A stretch of DNA of 5,404 nucleotides from a bacterium (GCA_029548585.1 JAKPNC010000187.1:1-5404), one strand, 5' to 3'; shown: positions 1 through 5,328, counted from the stretch's first letter. Notes: generated by a model from the sequence alone, not told the origin. A program made the numbers and translations.

Positions 1-281
1 CTGTAGGCATTCCTTATGCCCCCCCCGGTGCCGAGGGACGTTTTTTCCACTGAAAGTGTCACCTTCAGACCCATACTCTTTCCAATGGAAAGAACCTTTT
101 TAAATTCCGAGTTCTTGTATCCCACCCCGAGAAGGACCTCGTTAATTCCGTACTTTTTCAGAAGGGCGAACTTGTACCAGACCAGGGGTATGTTCACAAC
201 CGGCAAAAGCGGCTTCGGAGTCTCAAAAGTAAAAGGCCTCAACCTTCTTCCCATCCCGCCGAGCAGTAACAGGGCTTTCAT
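1..281 (-). CDS. Sugar-phosphate nucleotidyltransferase, N-terminal part (3' end outside window)
   Basis: The visible 93 residues are the start of an NTP_transferase (PF00483-type) enzyme, which joins a sugar 1-phosphate to an NTP to give an NDP-sugar and pyrophosphate in the cytoplasm, usually for cell-surface polysaccharide. Seen: a near-canonical nucleotide-binding signature at residues 4-28 (LLLLGGMGRRLRPFT, then PKPLLPV), the strand EVLLGVGY at 48-55, and LGTGGGIRNA at 83-92, matching the family's LGTaG/LGTGG loop. The first loop is slightly unusual, with LGG instead of AGG and RRLRP instead of TRLRP. The start is ATG at 279-281, preceded by AAAGGAG at a 7-nt gap. Its start overlaps the stop of a 52-residue ORF by 4 nt (ATGA), so it is probably the fourth gene of the nadC operon. 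The fragment cannot separate mannose-1-phosphate guanylyltransferase from glucose-1-phosphate uridylyl- or thymidylyltransferase. The coding strand carries a G8 tract at 19-26. Confidence 0.9.
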   Translation of the reverse strand, partial: MKALLLLGGMGRRLRPFTFETPKPLLPVVNIPLVWYKFALLKKYGINEVLLGVGYKNSEFKKVLSIGKSMGLKVTLSVEKTSLGTGGGIRNAY

Positions 282-436
282 GTAAAATCTCCTTTGCCCT
301 TACTTTGATCACGGAGCTCTTCCCTTGTCTTTAAAAAAGACCGGGTTATTGCCTCATGCAACTCTCTCATGATCAGGGGCATTGATGTTATATTTTCACT
401 CTTTACTAAAAAAGGGAATTCTTTCCTGGCATTCAT
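278..436 (-). CDS. Small hypothetical protein (52 aa) between tatD and the nucleotidyltransferase
   Basis: I do not recognise this protein. The frame is open from ATG at 434-436 to TGA at 278-280. Both ends lock to neighbours: its ATG overlaps the tatD stop (ATGA, 433-436) and its TGA overlaps the nucleotidyltransferase ATG (ATGA, 278-281). It fills what would otherwise be a 151-nt gap in a tightly overlapping operon. The N-terminus begins MNARKEFPFLVKSENI. Residues about 20-45 (from PLIMRELHEAITRSFL into KTREELRDQ) look like a charged amphipathic helix, and the tail is basic. No signal peptide, membrane segment or metal motif is visible. The nearest Shine-Dalgarno-like AAGGG lies about 13 nt before the ATG, so translation would rely on coupling to tatD. 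The AAAGGAG that serves the next gene lies inside it. Local base composition looks more AT-rich than the neighbours. Chance openness over 52 codons is not negligible, so the reality of this gene is an inference. Confidence 0.5.
   Translation of the reverse strand: MNARKEFPFLVKSENITSMPLIMRELHEAITRSFLKTREELRDQSKGKGDFT
289..295 (-). promoter_or_regulatory. Ribosome binding site of the nucleotidyltransferase
   Basis: AAAGGAG on the minus strand sits 7 nt before the ATG at 279-281. It is the best Shine-Dalgarno site in this operon and fixes the start of the nucleotidyltransferase. It lies within the last codons of the 52-residue ORF. Confidence 0.75.
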
Positions 437-1194
437 ATTTTGAAAAATTCCCTTGAATTCTCAAATACTCTCTTCCCGCAAATGGCCGGTTCCTCTTTCC
501 TTGCTTCAGAGATCTTCTCAACCACGTAACTTATTTTGGACGGGTCGTTCCTCTTCCCCCTGAAAGGCTCAGGCGCAAGGAAGGGAGCATCAGTCTCCGC
601 CATTATCCTTTCACCCGGATATTCACTGCAGGACTTCCTTACATCTTCTGCTTTTCCAAAGGTTATTATACCCGTAAAAGAGATATAAAATCCCTTATCC
701 CTGCAATAAGCCGCAAGTTCAGGATCGCCCCCGAAGCAGTGGAAGACAACCTTGCCGGGCAATTTCTCCTTTTCGAAAAGGCCTATGATCTCGTCCCTGC
801 TGTCTCTCTGGTGAACGACCAGGGGAAGACCGAGGAATCCTGCAAGCTGGATGTGCATCAGGAGGAAATCCTTCTGTTTCCGCTCAAATTCCCTTCCCCT
901 GTGGAAATCAAGGCCCGTTTCACCTATTCCGACAACGTTATCTTCCTTTGCAAGTTTTGAAATCATCTTCATGGTCCGGGAATCAGCATCCCCGACCTCT
1001 GAAGGATGTATTCCCACAACAGCCTTGAAGATGCTGTTCTCACGGGCCATTTCCACTGAAAAGGAGCTTGAACCGGTGTCGATCCCTATGTTGATAATAT
1101 AAGAAACCCCATTCCTGGCGGCATTCTCAACCACTTCCTTCCTGTCCTGGTCAAAATCCGGAAAATCCATGTGGCAATGGGTGTCTATGTACAT
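433..1194 (-). CDS. TatD-family metal-dependent hydrolase (putative DNase)
   Basis: This is a 253-residue, full-length TatD-type amidohydrolase-fold (TIM barrel) protein. Family members are cytoplasmic, divalent-metal-dependent hydrolases, several with 3'-5' exonuclease activity on DNA; the substrate here is unproven. All expected metal ligands are present: H6 and H8 in DTHCHMDFP, E92 in GIGETGLDFHR, H128 in VVHQRDS, H152 in FHCFGG and D202 in ETDAPFLAPEP. The signature GIHPS (61-65) and the C-terminal GKRNDP (213-218, usually RNEP) also fit. The start at ATG 1192-1194 gives the normal family N-terminus (M-x-IDTHCH). It overlaps the 3' end of nadC by 10 nt, with an AGGGG-type site about 7 nt upstream, so it is probably translated by coupling to nadC. 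The C-terminus (FENSREFFKI) looks complete. The symbol could be tatD or ycfH; sequence alone does not choose. Confidence 0.95.
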   Translation of the reverse strand: MYIDTHCHMDFPDFDQDRKEVVENAARNGVSYIINIGIDTGSSSFSVEMARENSIFKAVVGIHPSEVGDADSRTMKMISKLAKEDNVVGIGETGLDFHRGREFERKQKDFLLMHIQLAGFLGLPLVVHQRDSRDEIIGLFEKEKLPGKVVFHCFGGDPELAAYCRDKGFYISFTGIITFGKAEDVRKSCSEYPGERIMAETDAPFLAPEPFRGKRNDPSKISYVVEKISEARKEEPAICGKRVFENSREFFKI

Positions 1195-2066
1195 TCGGCG
1201 CCCCTAATCTTAAGGGAAAAATCAACGGCCCTTGCGGAATGGGTTATGGCTCCTACGGAAACCCTGTCGGCGCGAAGCCCTTTCAGGCTGCCGATATTCC
1301 TGAAATTCACGTTTCCCGACCACTCTATCTCCAGGCCTTTCCTGCCTTCTCCCACGGCTTCCCTGAACTTCTCCAGTTCCGCGATATCGGCGTTGTCGAA
1401 CATGATAATATCGGCTCCCGCCTCGAACGCCCTCAGCGCCTCCCCGGCGTTTTCAACCTCCACCTCGACCTTATACCTGCCGGCGGACGATTCCCTGGCC
1501 CTTATGACTGACCGGTATACCGCTTCCGCCCTGTCGGCAATTCCGTTTTTCTTCATGAACGCAAATATATGGTTATCCTTAATCATCACCATGTCGAAAA
1601 GGCCGAAACGGTGGTTCCTGCCTCCTCCAATCCTCACAGCGTATTTTTCGAGATTCCTGAGCATGGGCTTTGTCTTCCTTGTATCGTAAATGTTCAGGCC
1701 GCCCGCCTTTTCAACGAAAGCCCGGGTCAGTGTCGCCACTCCCGAAAGGTGCTGGAGAAAATTGAGCGCAGTCCTTTCGGCCTTCATCATAGTCTTAACC
1801 CCGCAGACCACCCTGCCTACCTCGGTATTCCCGGAAAGATAATCCCCGTCGCCGTACCTGAATCTGAAATCGCATTCCGAAGAGAGGCAGAGAAAAACCT
1901 CCCTGAAAACGCCGATTCCGCACAGGAGACAATCTTCCTTGGCGATAAGGGCCGCCTCAACGGAGAAATCCCTTCCGAAGAGACAACCCGTGGTCACGTC
2001 TCCGCCGCCGATATCTTCATCGAGGCTTTGTTTTATCAGTCTTCTGAGCTCTTTTTTTTCTTCCAA
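1185..2066 (-). CDS. nadC: Nicotinate-nucleotide pyrophosphorylase (carboxylating) / quinolinate phosphoribosyltransferase
   Basis: NadC converts quinolinate and PRPP to nicotinate mononucleotide, CO2 and PPi, the last dedicated step before the common part of NAD synthesis. The enzyme is cytoplasmic and usually dimeric. Residues are numbered from the TTG at 2064-2066 (293 aa). Seen: EDIG with DVTT (17-26), ERTALNFLQHLSGVAT (97-112), DTRKT (128-132, R130 and K131 in the phosphate/quinolinate site), KYAVRIGGG followed by NHRFGL and MVMIKDNH (141-166, with H152, R153, K163), VEVEVEN (200-206), MFDN (222-225), EWSGNVN (248-254) and SVGAITHSARAVDFSL (270-285). The motif after DTRKT reads KPMLR instead of the usual TPGLR. 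An upstream TTG at 2094-2096 is in frame, but it lies only about 7 nt after the predicted transcription start. The 2066 TTG has AAAGGAAGG 6 nt before it and gives the usual family N-terminus. It is the first gene of the operon and overlaps tatD by 10 nt. An A8 run lies in codons 3-5. Confidence 0.95.
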   Translation of the reverse strand: MEEKKELRRLIKQSLDEDIGGGDVTTGCLFGRDFSVEAALIAKEDCLLCGIGVFREVFLCLSSECDFRFRYGDGDYLSGNTEVGRVVCGVKTMMKAERTALNFLQHLSGVATLTRAFVEKAGGLNIYDTRKTKPMLRNLEKYAVRIGGGRNHRFGLFDMVMIKDNHIFAFMKKNGIADRAEAVYRSVIRARESSAGRYKVEVEVENAGEALRAFEAGADIIMFDNADIAELEKFREAVGEGRKGLEIEWSGNVNFRNIGSLKGLRADRVSVGAITHSARAVDFSLKIRGAECT

Positions 2067-2072
2067 CTTTAA

Positions 2073-2081
2073 CCTTCCTTT
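2073..2081 (-). promoter_or_regulatory. Ribosome binding site deciding the nadC TTG start
   Basis: AAAGGAAGG on the minus strand lies 6 nt before the TTG at 2064-2066. The alternative in-frame TTG at 2094-2096 has only AGGA at a 3-nt gap. This supports the shorter 293-residue NadC. Confidence 0.6.
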
Positions 2082-2090
2082 GAGAAATTC

Positions 2091-2117
2091 TTGCAACTAT
2101 CCTGCTTTAATTATAAA
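2091..2117 (+). promoter_or_regulatory. Possible promoter of the leader ORF/transporter unit
   Basis: On the plus strand TTGCAA (2091-2096) and TATAAA (2112-2117) are separated by 15 nt, which is short for sigma70. The -10 is good and overlaps the opposite-strand -10 of nadC by 4 nt. The start would be near 2124, leaving about 40 nt before the leader ATG at 2166. This is the best plus-strand candidate in the 2067-2165 region, but it is weaker than the nadC promoter. Confidence 0.3.
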
Positions 2118-2138
2118 ATCTTACCTGTTTTAAATCAA
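2110..2138 (-). promoter_or_regulatory. Sigma70-type promoter of the nadC operon
   Basis: On the minus strand TTGATT (2133-2138) and a perfect TATAAT (2110-2115) are separated by exactly 17 nt. The transcription start would fall near 2103, giving a leader of about 37 nt to the TTG at 2066 and almost no leader to the TTG at 2096. I see no recognisable NiaR, NrtR or NadR operator. This is inferred from consensus matching only. Confidence 0.5.
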
Positions 2139-2153
2139 ATCGCCAGGCAGAGA

Positions 2154-2159
2154 AAGGAG
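2154..2159 (+). promoter_or_regulatory. Strong ribosome binding site of the leader ORF
   Basis: AAGGAG (within AGAAAGGAGA) lies 6 nt before the ATG at 2166. It is the only good Shine-Dalgarno site between the divergent promoters and the transporter, and it points to the leader ORF, not to either transporter start at 2237 or 2261. Confidence 0.65.
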
Positions 2160-2165
2160 ACCTTC

Positions 2166-2264
2166 ATGGAAGATCCCCAACATTGCAGGCAACGCCCTGA
2201 AAGCCCTGGCAAAATAAGGATAATCAGTCTTATCTTATGGGAAAACCTGATACGGTTAAAATGA
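2166..2264 (+). CDS. 32-residue leader ORF upstream of the EamA transporter
   Basis: I do not recognise the peptide. The frame runs from ATG 2166 to TGA 2262-2264, 32 codons plus stop. It has the best ribosome binding site in the region (AAGGAG, 6-nt gap). Its TGA overlaps the transporter ATG at 2261 as ATGA, the classic arrangement for translational coupling. The first half is hydrophilic (MEDPQHCRQRPESPGK). The second half (IRIISLILWENLIRLK) contains five Ile and four Leu in 16 residues plus one Trp, so it could be an amphipathic helix or a set of regulatory codons. A 7-bp hairpin (2217-2236) lies inside it. Possible roles, all inferred: a cis-acting leader peptide whose translation exposes the transporter start, a small partner protein, or simply an upstream gene. 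No homologue can be claimed from sequence alone. Confidence 0.55.
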   Translation: MEDPQHCRQRPESPGKIRIISLILWENLIRLK

Positions 2265-3178
2265 AAATCAAGGGTTATATTTTCGGAACGCTGGCTTCCG
2301 CCATATGGGGAAGCGTTTTCTTTGTCGGACGCGTGGTTATGGAAAACGGGGATGTGCACCCGTTCGTTATAAGTTTACTCAGATGCTTCTTCGCATCCAT
2401 CTTCCTGCTGGCGGTAATGGGAAAACGGTCGAACCAGGTGGCGGAGGCTTTAAAGAAAGACTGGAAGATATTCTTATTCCTTTCCTTTACGGGCATCTTC
2501 ATATTCAACATACTGGTTTTCGCCTCCCTCATGTACACGACGGCTACTTCTTCCAGCATCCTGATGAACGCAAACCCGATCTTCATTGTCCTGATAGCGT
2601 CATGCATGCTTAAGGAAAAGATATCCTCATCAAAGATTTTAGGGGTAATCCTTGGATTCGCAGGGTGCGTGATGGTTATTCTGGGAACAGGAAGAAGCGA
2701 TCCGGCCCGCATGGCAGGACTGCTGAAAGGCAACATTCTGGCCCTTGCCGGATCCCTTTGCTGGGCAGTCTACACGGTTGCCGGCAAGTACCCGACAGAA
2801 AAGTACGGGGCCATTCTCACGACCTTCATCACCTTTACTTTCGGCTTCCTCTTTTTCCTTGTCACAAATACACTGATGGGTATCCCTGTGTCCGGCACAG
2901 GGTTTCCGGTTCTTCTGGCCGGAGCATACCTGGGCATCATCCCGGCAGGAGTCGGATACACCCTCTGGTACCACTCGCTCAGGTATATAGAGGCGGGCAA
3001 GCTCGGCATACTGCAGTACGTCACCCCTGTAACAACCGCCCTTCTCTCTGCGGCATTCCTCAGGGAATCATTCACCCTCTTCATGGCCGCGGGAATGGCC
3101 GTCATCTTCTTATCGATATACATATCGGACCCGTCCCTCCGGATCTCCCGCAGAAGCAGGAATCAATTATCCGGATAA
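2261..3178 (+). CDS. EamA/DMT-superfamily transporter (RhaT/YdcZ-like drug/metabolite exporter)
   Basis: This is a 305-residue inner-membrane protein of the drug/metabolite transporter superfamily, made of two EamA repeats. Numbered from ATG 2261, hydrophobic helices lie at about 5-25, 34-53, 69-90, 97-116, 125-142, 156-176, 182-202, 213-235, 248-267 and 273-289: ten helices, five per repeat. Each repeat has the family signature after its fourth helix: SSSILMNANPIFIVLIASCM followed by LKEK at 117-120, and LQYVTPVTTALL with FLRES about 266-270. Residue 5 onward begins YIFGTLASAIWGSVFF, the normal EamA entry. Members export amino acids, metabolites or drugs; the substrate here is unknown. The frame also opens at ATG 2237 (313 aa), but that ATG lacks a properly spaced ribosome site, whereas 2261 overlaps the leader ORF stop as ATGA. 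The C-terminal tail is basic and cytoplasmic. Its TAA abuts the stop of the convergent acyl-CoA synthetase. Confidence 0.93.
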   Translation: MKIKGYIFGTLASAIWGSVFFVGRVVMENGDVHPFVISLLRCFFASIFLLAVMGKRSNQVAEALKKDWKIFLFLSFTGIFIFNILVFASLMYTTATSSSILMNANPIFIVLIASCMLKEKISSSKILGVILGFAGCVMVILGTGRSDPARMAGLLKGNILALAGSLCWAVYTVAGKYPTEKYGAILTTFITFTFGFLFFLVTNTLMGIPVSGTGFPVLLAGAYLGIIPAGVGYTLWYHSLRYIEAGKLGILQYVTPVTTALLSAAFLRESFTLFMAAGMAVIFLSIYISDPSLRISRRSRNQLSG

Positions 3179-3179
3179 T
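3166..3179. repeat. Perfect 14-bp palindrome over the convergent stop codons
   Basis: ATTATCCGGATAAT reads the same on both strands and covers the last codons and stop of the transporter, ending on the first base of the opposite stop codon. It could form a short hairpin (5 bp with a CCGG loop) in either transcript. No T-tract follows on either side, so I do not call it an intrinsic terminator. Confidence 0.6.
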
Positions 3180-5275
3180 CAGGTCCGTATCATGATTCGT
3201 GAATCTACAGCCTTAAGCCCTTTCTCATATACAAATACAGGGTTAAGCTCGATGTCAGTAATGAGCGGGCTGAGAAGAAGTATCTCTCCCACCTTGATCA
3301 CGGTATCCGTTACAGAGCCGATATCCACGGGTTTCTTCCCGCGGGTTCCTGCCAGGAGAGGATATGATTTCAGATCCCTGAGCATGGCAGAGATTTCATT
3401 TTTTGTTGCCGGGAAAGAAAGGAAGGAAACATCCCTGAGAACCTCGACGTAAATACCTCCCAGCCCGCACATCACCACGGGACCCAGAACGGCATCCCTC
3501 CTCGCCCCTATTATCATCTCAAGTCCAGGTTCTTCCATTCTGCACACCTCTATTCCAGCAAAACGCATGCCCGGATAATGCCTGAGGCAGTTTTCACGGA
3601 TGAGATTAAAGGCTTTTTCCGCTTCTTCCCTGTTTTTCACGTTAAGGACCACCCCTCCGGCATCGGTTTTGTGAAGGATATCGGGAGAAACTATCTTCAT
3701 GGCAACGGGATATCCCACCTTCGAAGCCACCCCGGCAGCCTCGTTTTCATTGAAGGCTATTCCTCTTTCGGGCATTCCTATACCGGCAGCCTTAAGGATC
3801 TCCGCAGACTCCCCGGCAAGAAGGAAATCCCGTTTTTCGCCCGCAGCGCGGTCTATAATCGGGCCGGCTGCCGCTCCCGCGCTTCCCTGGTCGAGCAGGC
3901 GAATCTCCCTGCCAGGGTCCATTGCCCTTCTCCTGCAGTACGCGTAGAGTGCATCAAGGCATGAAACACCCCTGAGAAAATCGTCAAAGACCGGGACATC
4001 CCTCTCCCTGAGAAAAGCCACCGCACCGTCTATGCTCTCGTTGCCGAAGGCCGTGAATATCAGTATCTTTCCGGCACTGCGCGCATAGAGGTAGCTCTCT
4101 GCCACGACACCGGCAATCATGTCGATATCGCAGAAATCAACCTGGCAGTGTATGATAAGGATTGCATCTATGTTCCCGTTGTCTATACCGGCCCTCACGA
4201 TTCTGCTGAAGGTTTCATGGGTAAAGTCTGATGTTATATCGACCGGGTTCCTGAAAGATCCAAGCCTTGAGATAATCGGCTCGAATGTCGCTTTCAGGTC
4301 ATCCTGGCAGTCATAAAGGGGGATATGCCTCTTTTCCATGGCATCTGTCACGATAACTCCAAGGCCGCCTCCGTTGGTAATCACAAGGGTGTTATGCCTC
4401 CGGGGAAGGTCAACCCTGGCAAAGAAAGCCGCCCAGTCAATGGCCTCGTGGAGGGAATCGGTCCTCAGGACGTTGCACTGCTTCATCACGGCCGCGAAAA
4501 GATCGTCCGGGCAGGCGAGCGAACCGGTATGCGAGGCGGCCGCCCTCGCCCCTTTCTCCGACCCTCCCGATTTGACAATGATCACAGGCTTCACGGCGGA
4601 TAATTTCTTCAATACCTTGACAAACCTGTACCCGTCCCTGAGGCCTTCCATGTAAATAATTACAACCCTTGTACGGCTATCTTCGGTAATATATTCAAGC
4701 AGGTCGGAATCATCAATGTCGGATTTGTTGCCCACTGAAAAAAAGGCCGAAAGGCCGAGGCTCTTTATCTCGGGCATGCCGGTAAGGGCGACACCCAACC
4801 CCCCGCTCTGGGATATGACCGCCACCGGCCCGGGGGATATGTTCTGCATGCCAAAGGTCAAATTCAAACTCGAGGCAGCGGAATAATACCCGAGAACGTT
4901 AGGCCCCAGTATGCGCATCCCGTTTGCCCTGGCATACATGGCAATCTCGTTTTCCTCGCTTATCCTGCCCACGTCGGAAAATCCCGAAGTTATGACAATC
5001 CCGTACCTGACCCTCTTGCCCACGCATTCCCTGACGGCATCAAGCACGTTTTCCGCCGGAATGACTATGGCGGCCACGTCTATCTCCCCGTCCACAGAAG
5101 AGATATCGGGATAAACCTTCAGGCCGAGGATCTCCCCTCCCCGGGGATTAACGGGATAGATCTTTCCGGGATAACCTCCGGCAAGGATATTCTCTATGAG
5201 AAGATAACCAAGTTTCCTGGTATTGTGTGAAGCGCCAATAATTGCTATTCCACGGGGCTCAAAAAGATATTTCAT
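3179..5275 (-). CDS. NDP-forming acyl-CoA synthetase (ADP-forming, fused alpha-beta)
   Basis: The 698-residue protein has the single-chain ACD architecture. A CoA-binding Rossmann domain spans about 1-128 (GASHNTRKLG at 14-23), succinyl-CoA-ligase-type domains span about 148-285 and 300-450 (NPVDIT at 343-348), a flexible Ala/Gly-rich linker follows, and an ATP-grasp domain spans about 483-696. These cytoplasmic enzymes interconvert acyl-CoA + ADP + Pi with acid + ATP + CoA, an energy-saving step in anaerobes. Catalytic residues are retained: H249 in AASHTGSLA (phospho-His), E210 in YMEG, H535 in ILHKTDAGGV (second phosphoryl-transfer His), K527 in VAMKIVSP, GLGG at 604-607, and E676/N678 in IELNP with D691. 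There is no GNAT domain, so it is not a Pat-type protein acetyltransferase. GF-x-D-x-G at 98-103 has Asp where Glu is usual. The start ATG 5273-5275 has GGAG 8 nt upstream. The acyl substrate cannot be read from the sequence. Confidence 0.94.
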   Translation of the reverse strand: MKYLFEPRGIAIIGASHNTRKLGYLLIENILAGGYPGKIYPVNPRGGEILGLKVYPDISSVDGEIDVAAIVIPAENVLDAVRECVGKRVRYGIVITSGFSDVGRISEENEIAMYARANGMRILGPNVLGYYSAASSLNLTFGMQNISPGPVAVISQSGGLGVALTGMPEIKSLGLSAFFSVGNKSDIDDSDLLEYITEDSRTRVVIIYMEGLRDGYRFVKVLKKLSAVKPVIIVKSGGSEKGARAAASHTGSLACPDDLFAAVMKQCNVLRTDSLHEAIDWAAFFARVDLPRRHNTLVITNGGGLGVIVTDAMEKRHIPLYDCQDDLKATFEPIISRLGSFRNPVDITSDFTHETFSRIVRAGIDNGNIDAILIIHCQVDFCDIDMIAGVVAESYLYARSAGKILIFTAFGNESIDGAVAFLRERDVPVFDDFLRGVSCLDALYAYCRRRAMDPGREIRLLDQGSAGAAAGPIIDRAAGEKRDFLLAGESAEILKAAGIGMPERGIAFNENEAAGVASKVGYPVAMKIVSPDILHKTDAGGVVLNVKNREEAEKAFNLIRENCLRHYPGMRFAGIEVCRMEEPGLEMIIGARRDAVLGPVVMCGLGGIYVEVLRDVSFLSFPATKNEISAMLRDLKSYPLLAGTRGKKPVDIGSVTDTVIKVGEILLLSPLITDIELNPVFVYEKGLKAVDSRIMIRT

Positions 5276-5307
5276 AATTCATTCTCCGTTCTTTCCGTAA
5301 AGTTCAT
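5272..5307 (-). CDS. 11-residue upstream ORF of the acyl-CoA synthetase
   Basis: On the minus strand ATG 5305-5307 opens a frame encoding MNFTERTENEL, ending at TGA 5272-5274, which overlaps the synthetase ATG as ATGA. A GAGG element (5315-5318) lies 7 nt before the ATG. The peptide is acidic and polar, with no recognisable function. If translated it would couple to the synthetase. An ORF this short easily arises by chance; the overlap and the spaced GAGG are the only support. Confidence 0.3.
   Translation of the reverse strand: MNFTERTENEL
5284..5287 (-). promoter_or_regulatory. Ribosome binding site of the acyl-CoA synthetase
   Basis: GGAG on the minus strand lies 8 nt before ATG 5273-5275. 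It sits within the 11-residue upstream ORF, so ribosomes on that ORF would run over it. Confidence 0.6.
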
Positions 5308-5328
5308 GGCTCAACCTCAAGGTAAACA

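Noticed and set aside
16..285. 89-codon plus-strand frame at the window start
   Set aside because: It is antisense to the nucleotidyltransferase, whose signature motifs are unmistakable.
1171..2133. Long plus-strand open frames opposite nadC (up to 172 codons)
   Set aside because: They lie antisense to a clear nadC, have low-complexity Ser/Pro/Leu translations typical of reverse-strand shadows, and lack ribosome sites.
2118..2165. Possible riboswitch or NAD-repressor operator between the divergent promoters
   Set aside because: The stretch is too short for a known riboswitch, and I find no convincing inverted repeat resembling NrtR, NiaR or NadR sites.
2135..2974. Minus-strand frames opposite the transporter and leader
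   Set aside because: They are antisense to strongly patterned membrane-protein codons, and their translations show no family motif.
3186..3199. Near-palindrome CGTATCATGATTCG at the 3' end of the synthetase gene
   Set aside because: It has one mismatched pair, lies within coding sequence, and has no partner copy or T-tract, so I see no functional case.
3578..4655. Plus-strand open frames opposite the acyl-CoA synthetase (up to 128 codons)
   Set aside because: They are shadows of a full-length, motif-complete gene and show no recognisable domain or ribosome site.
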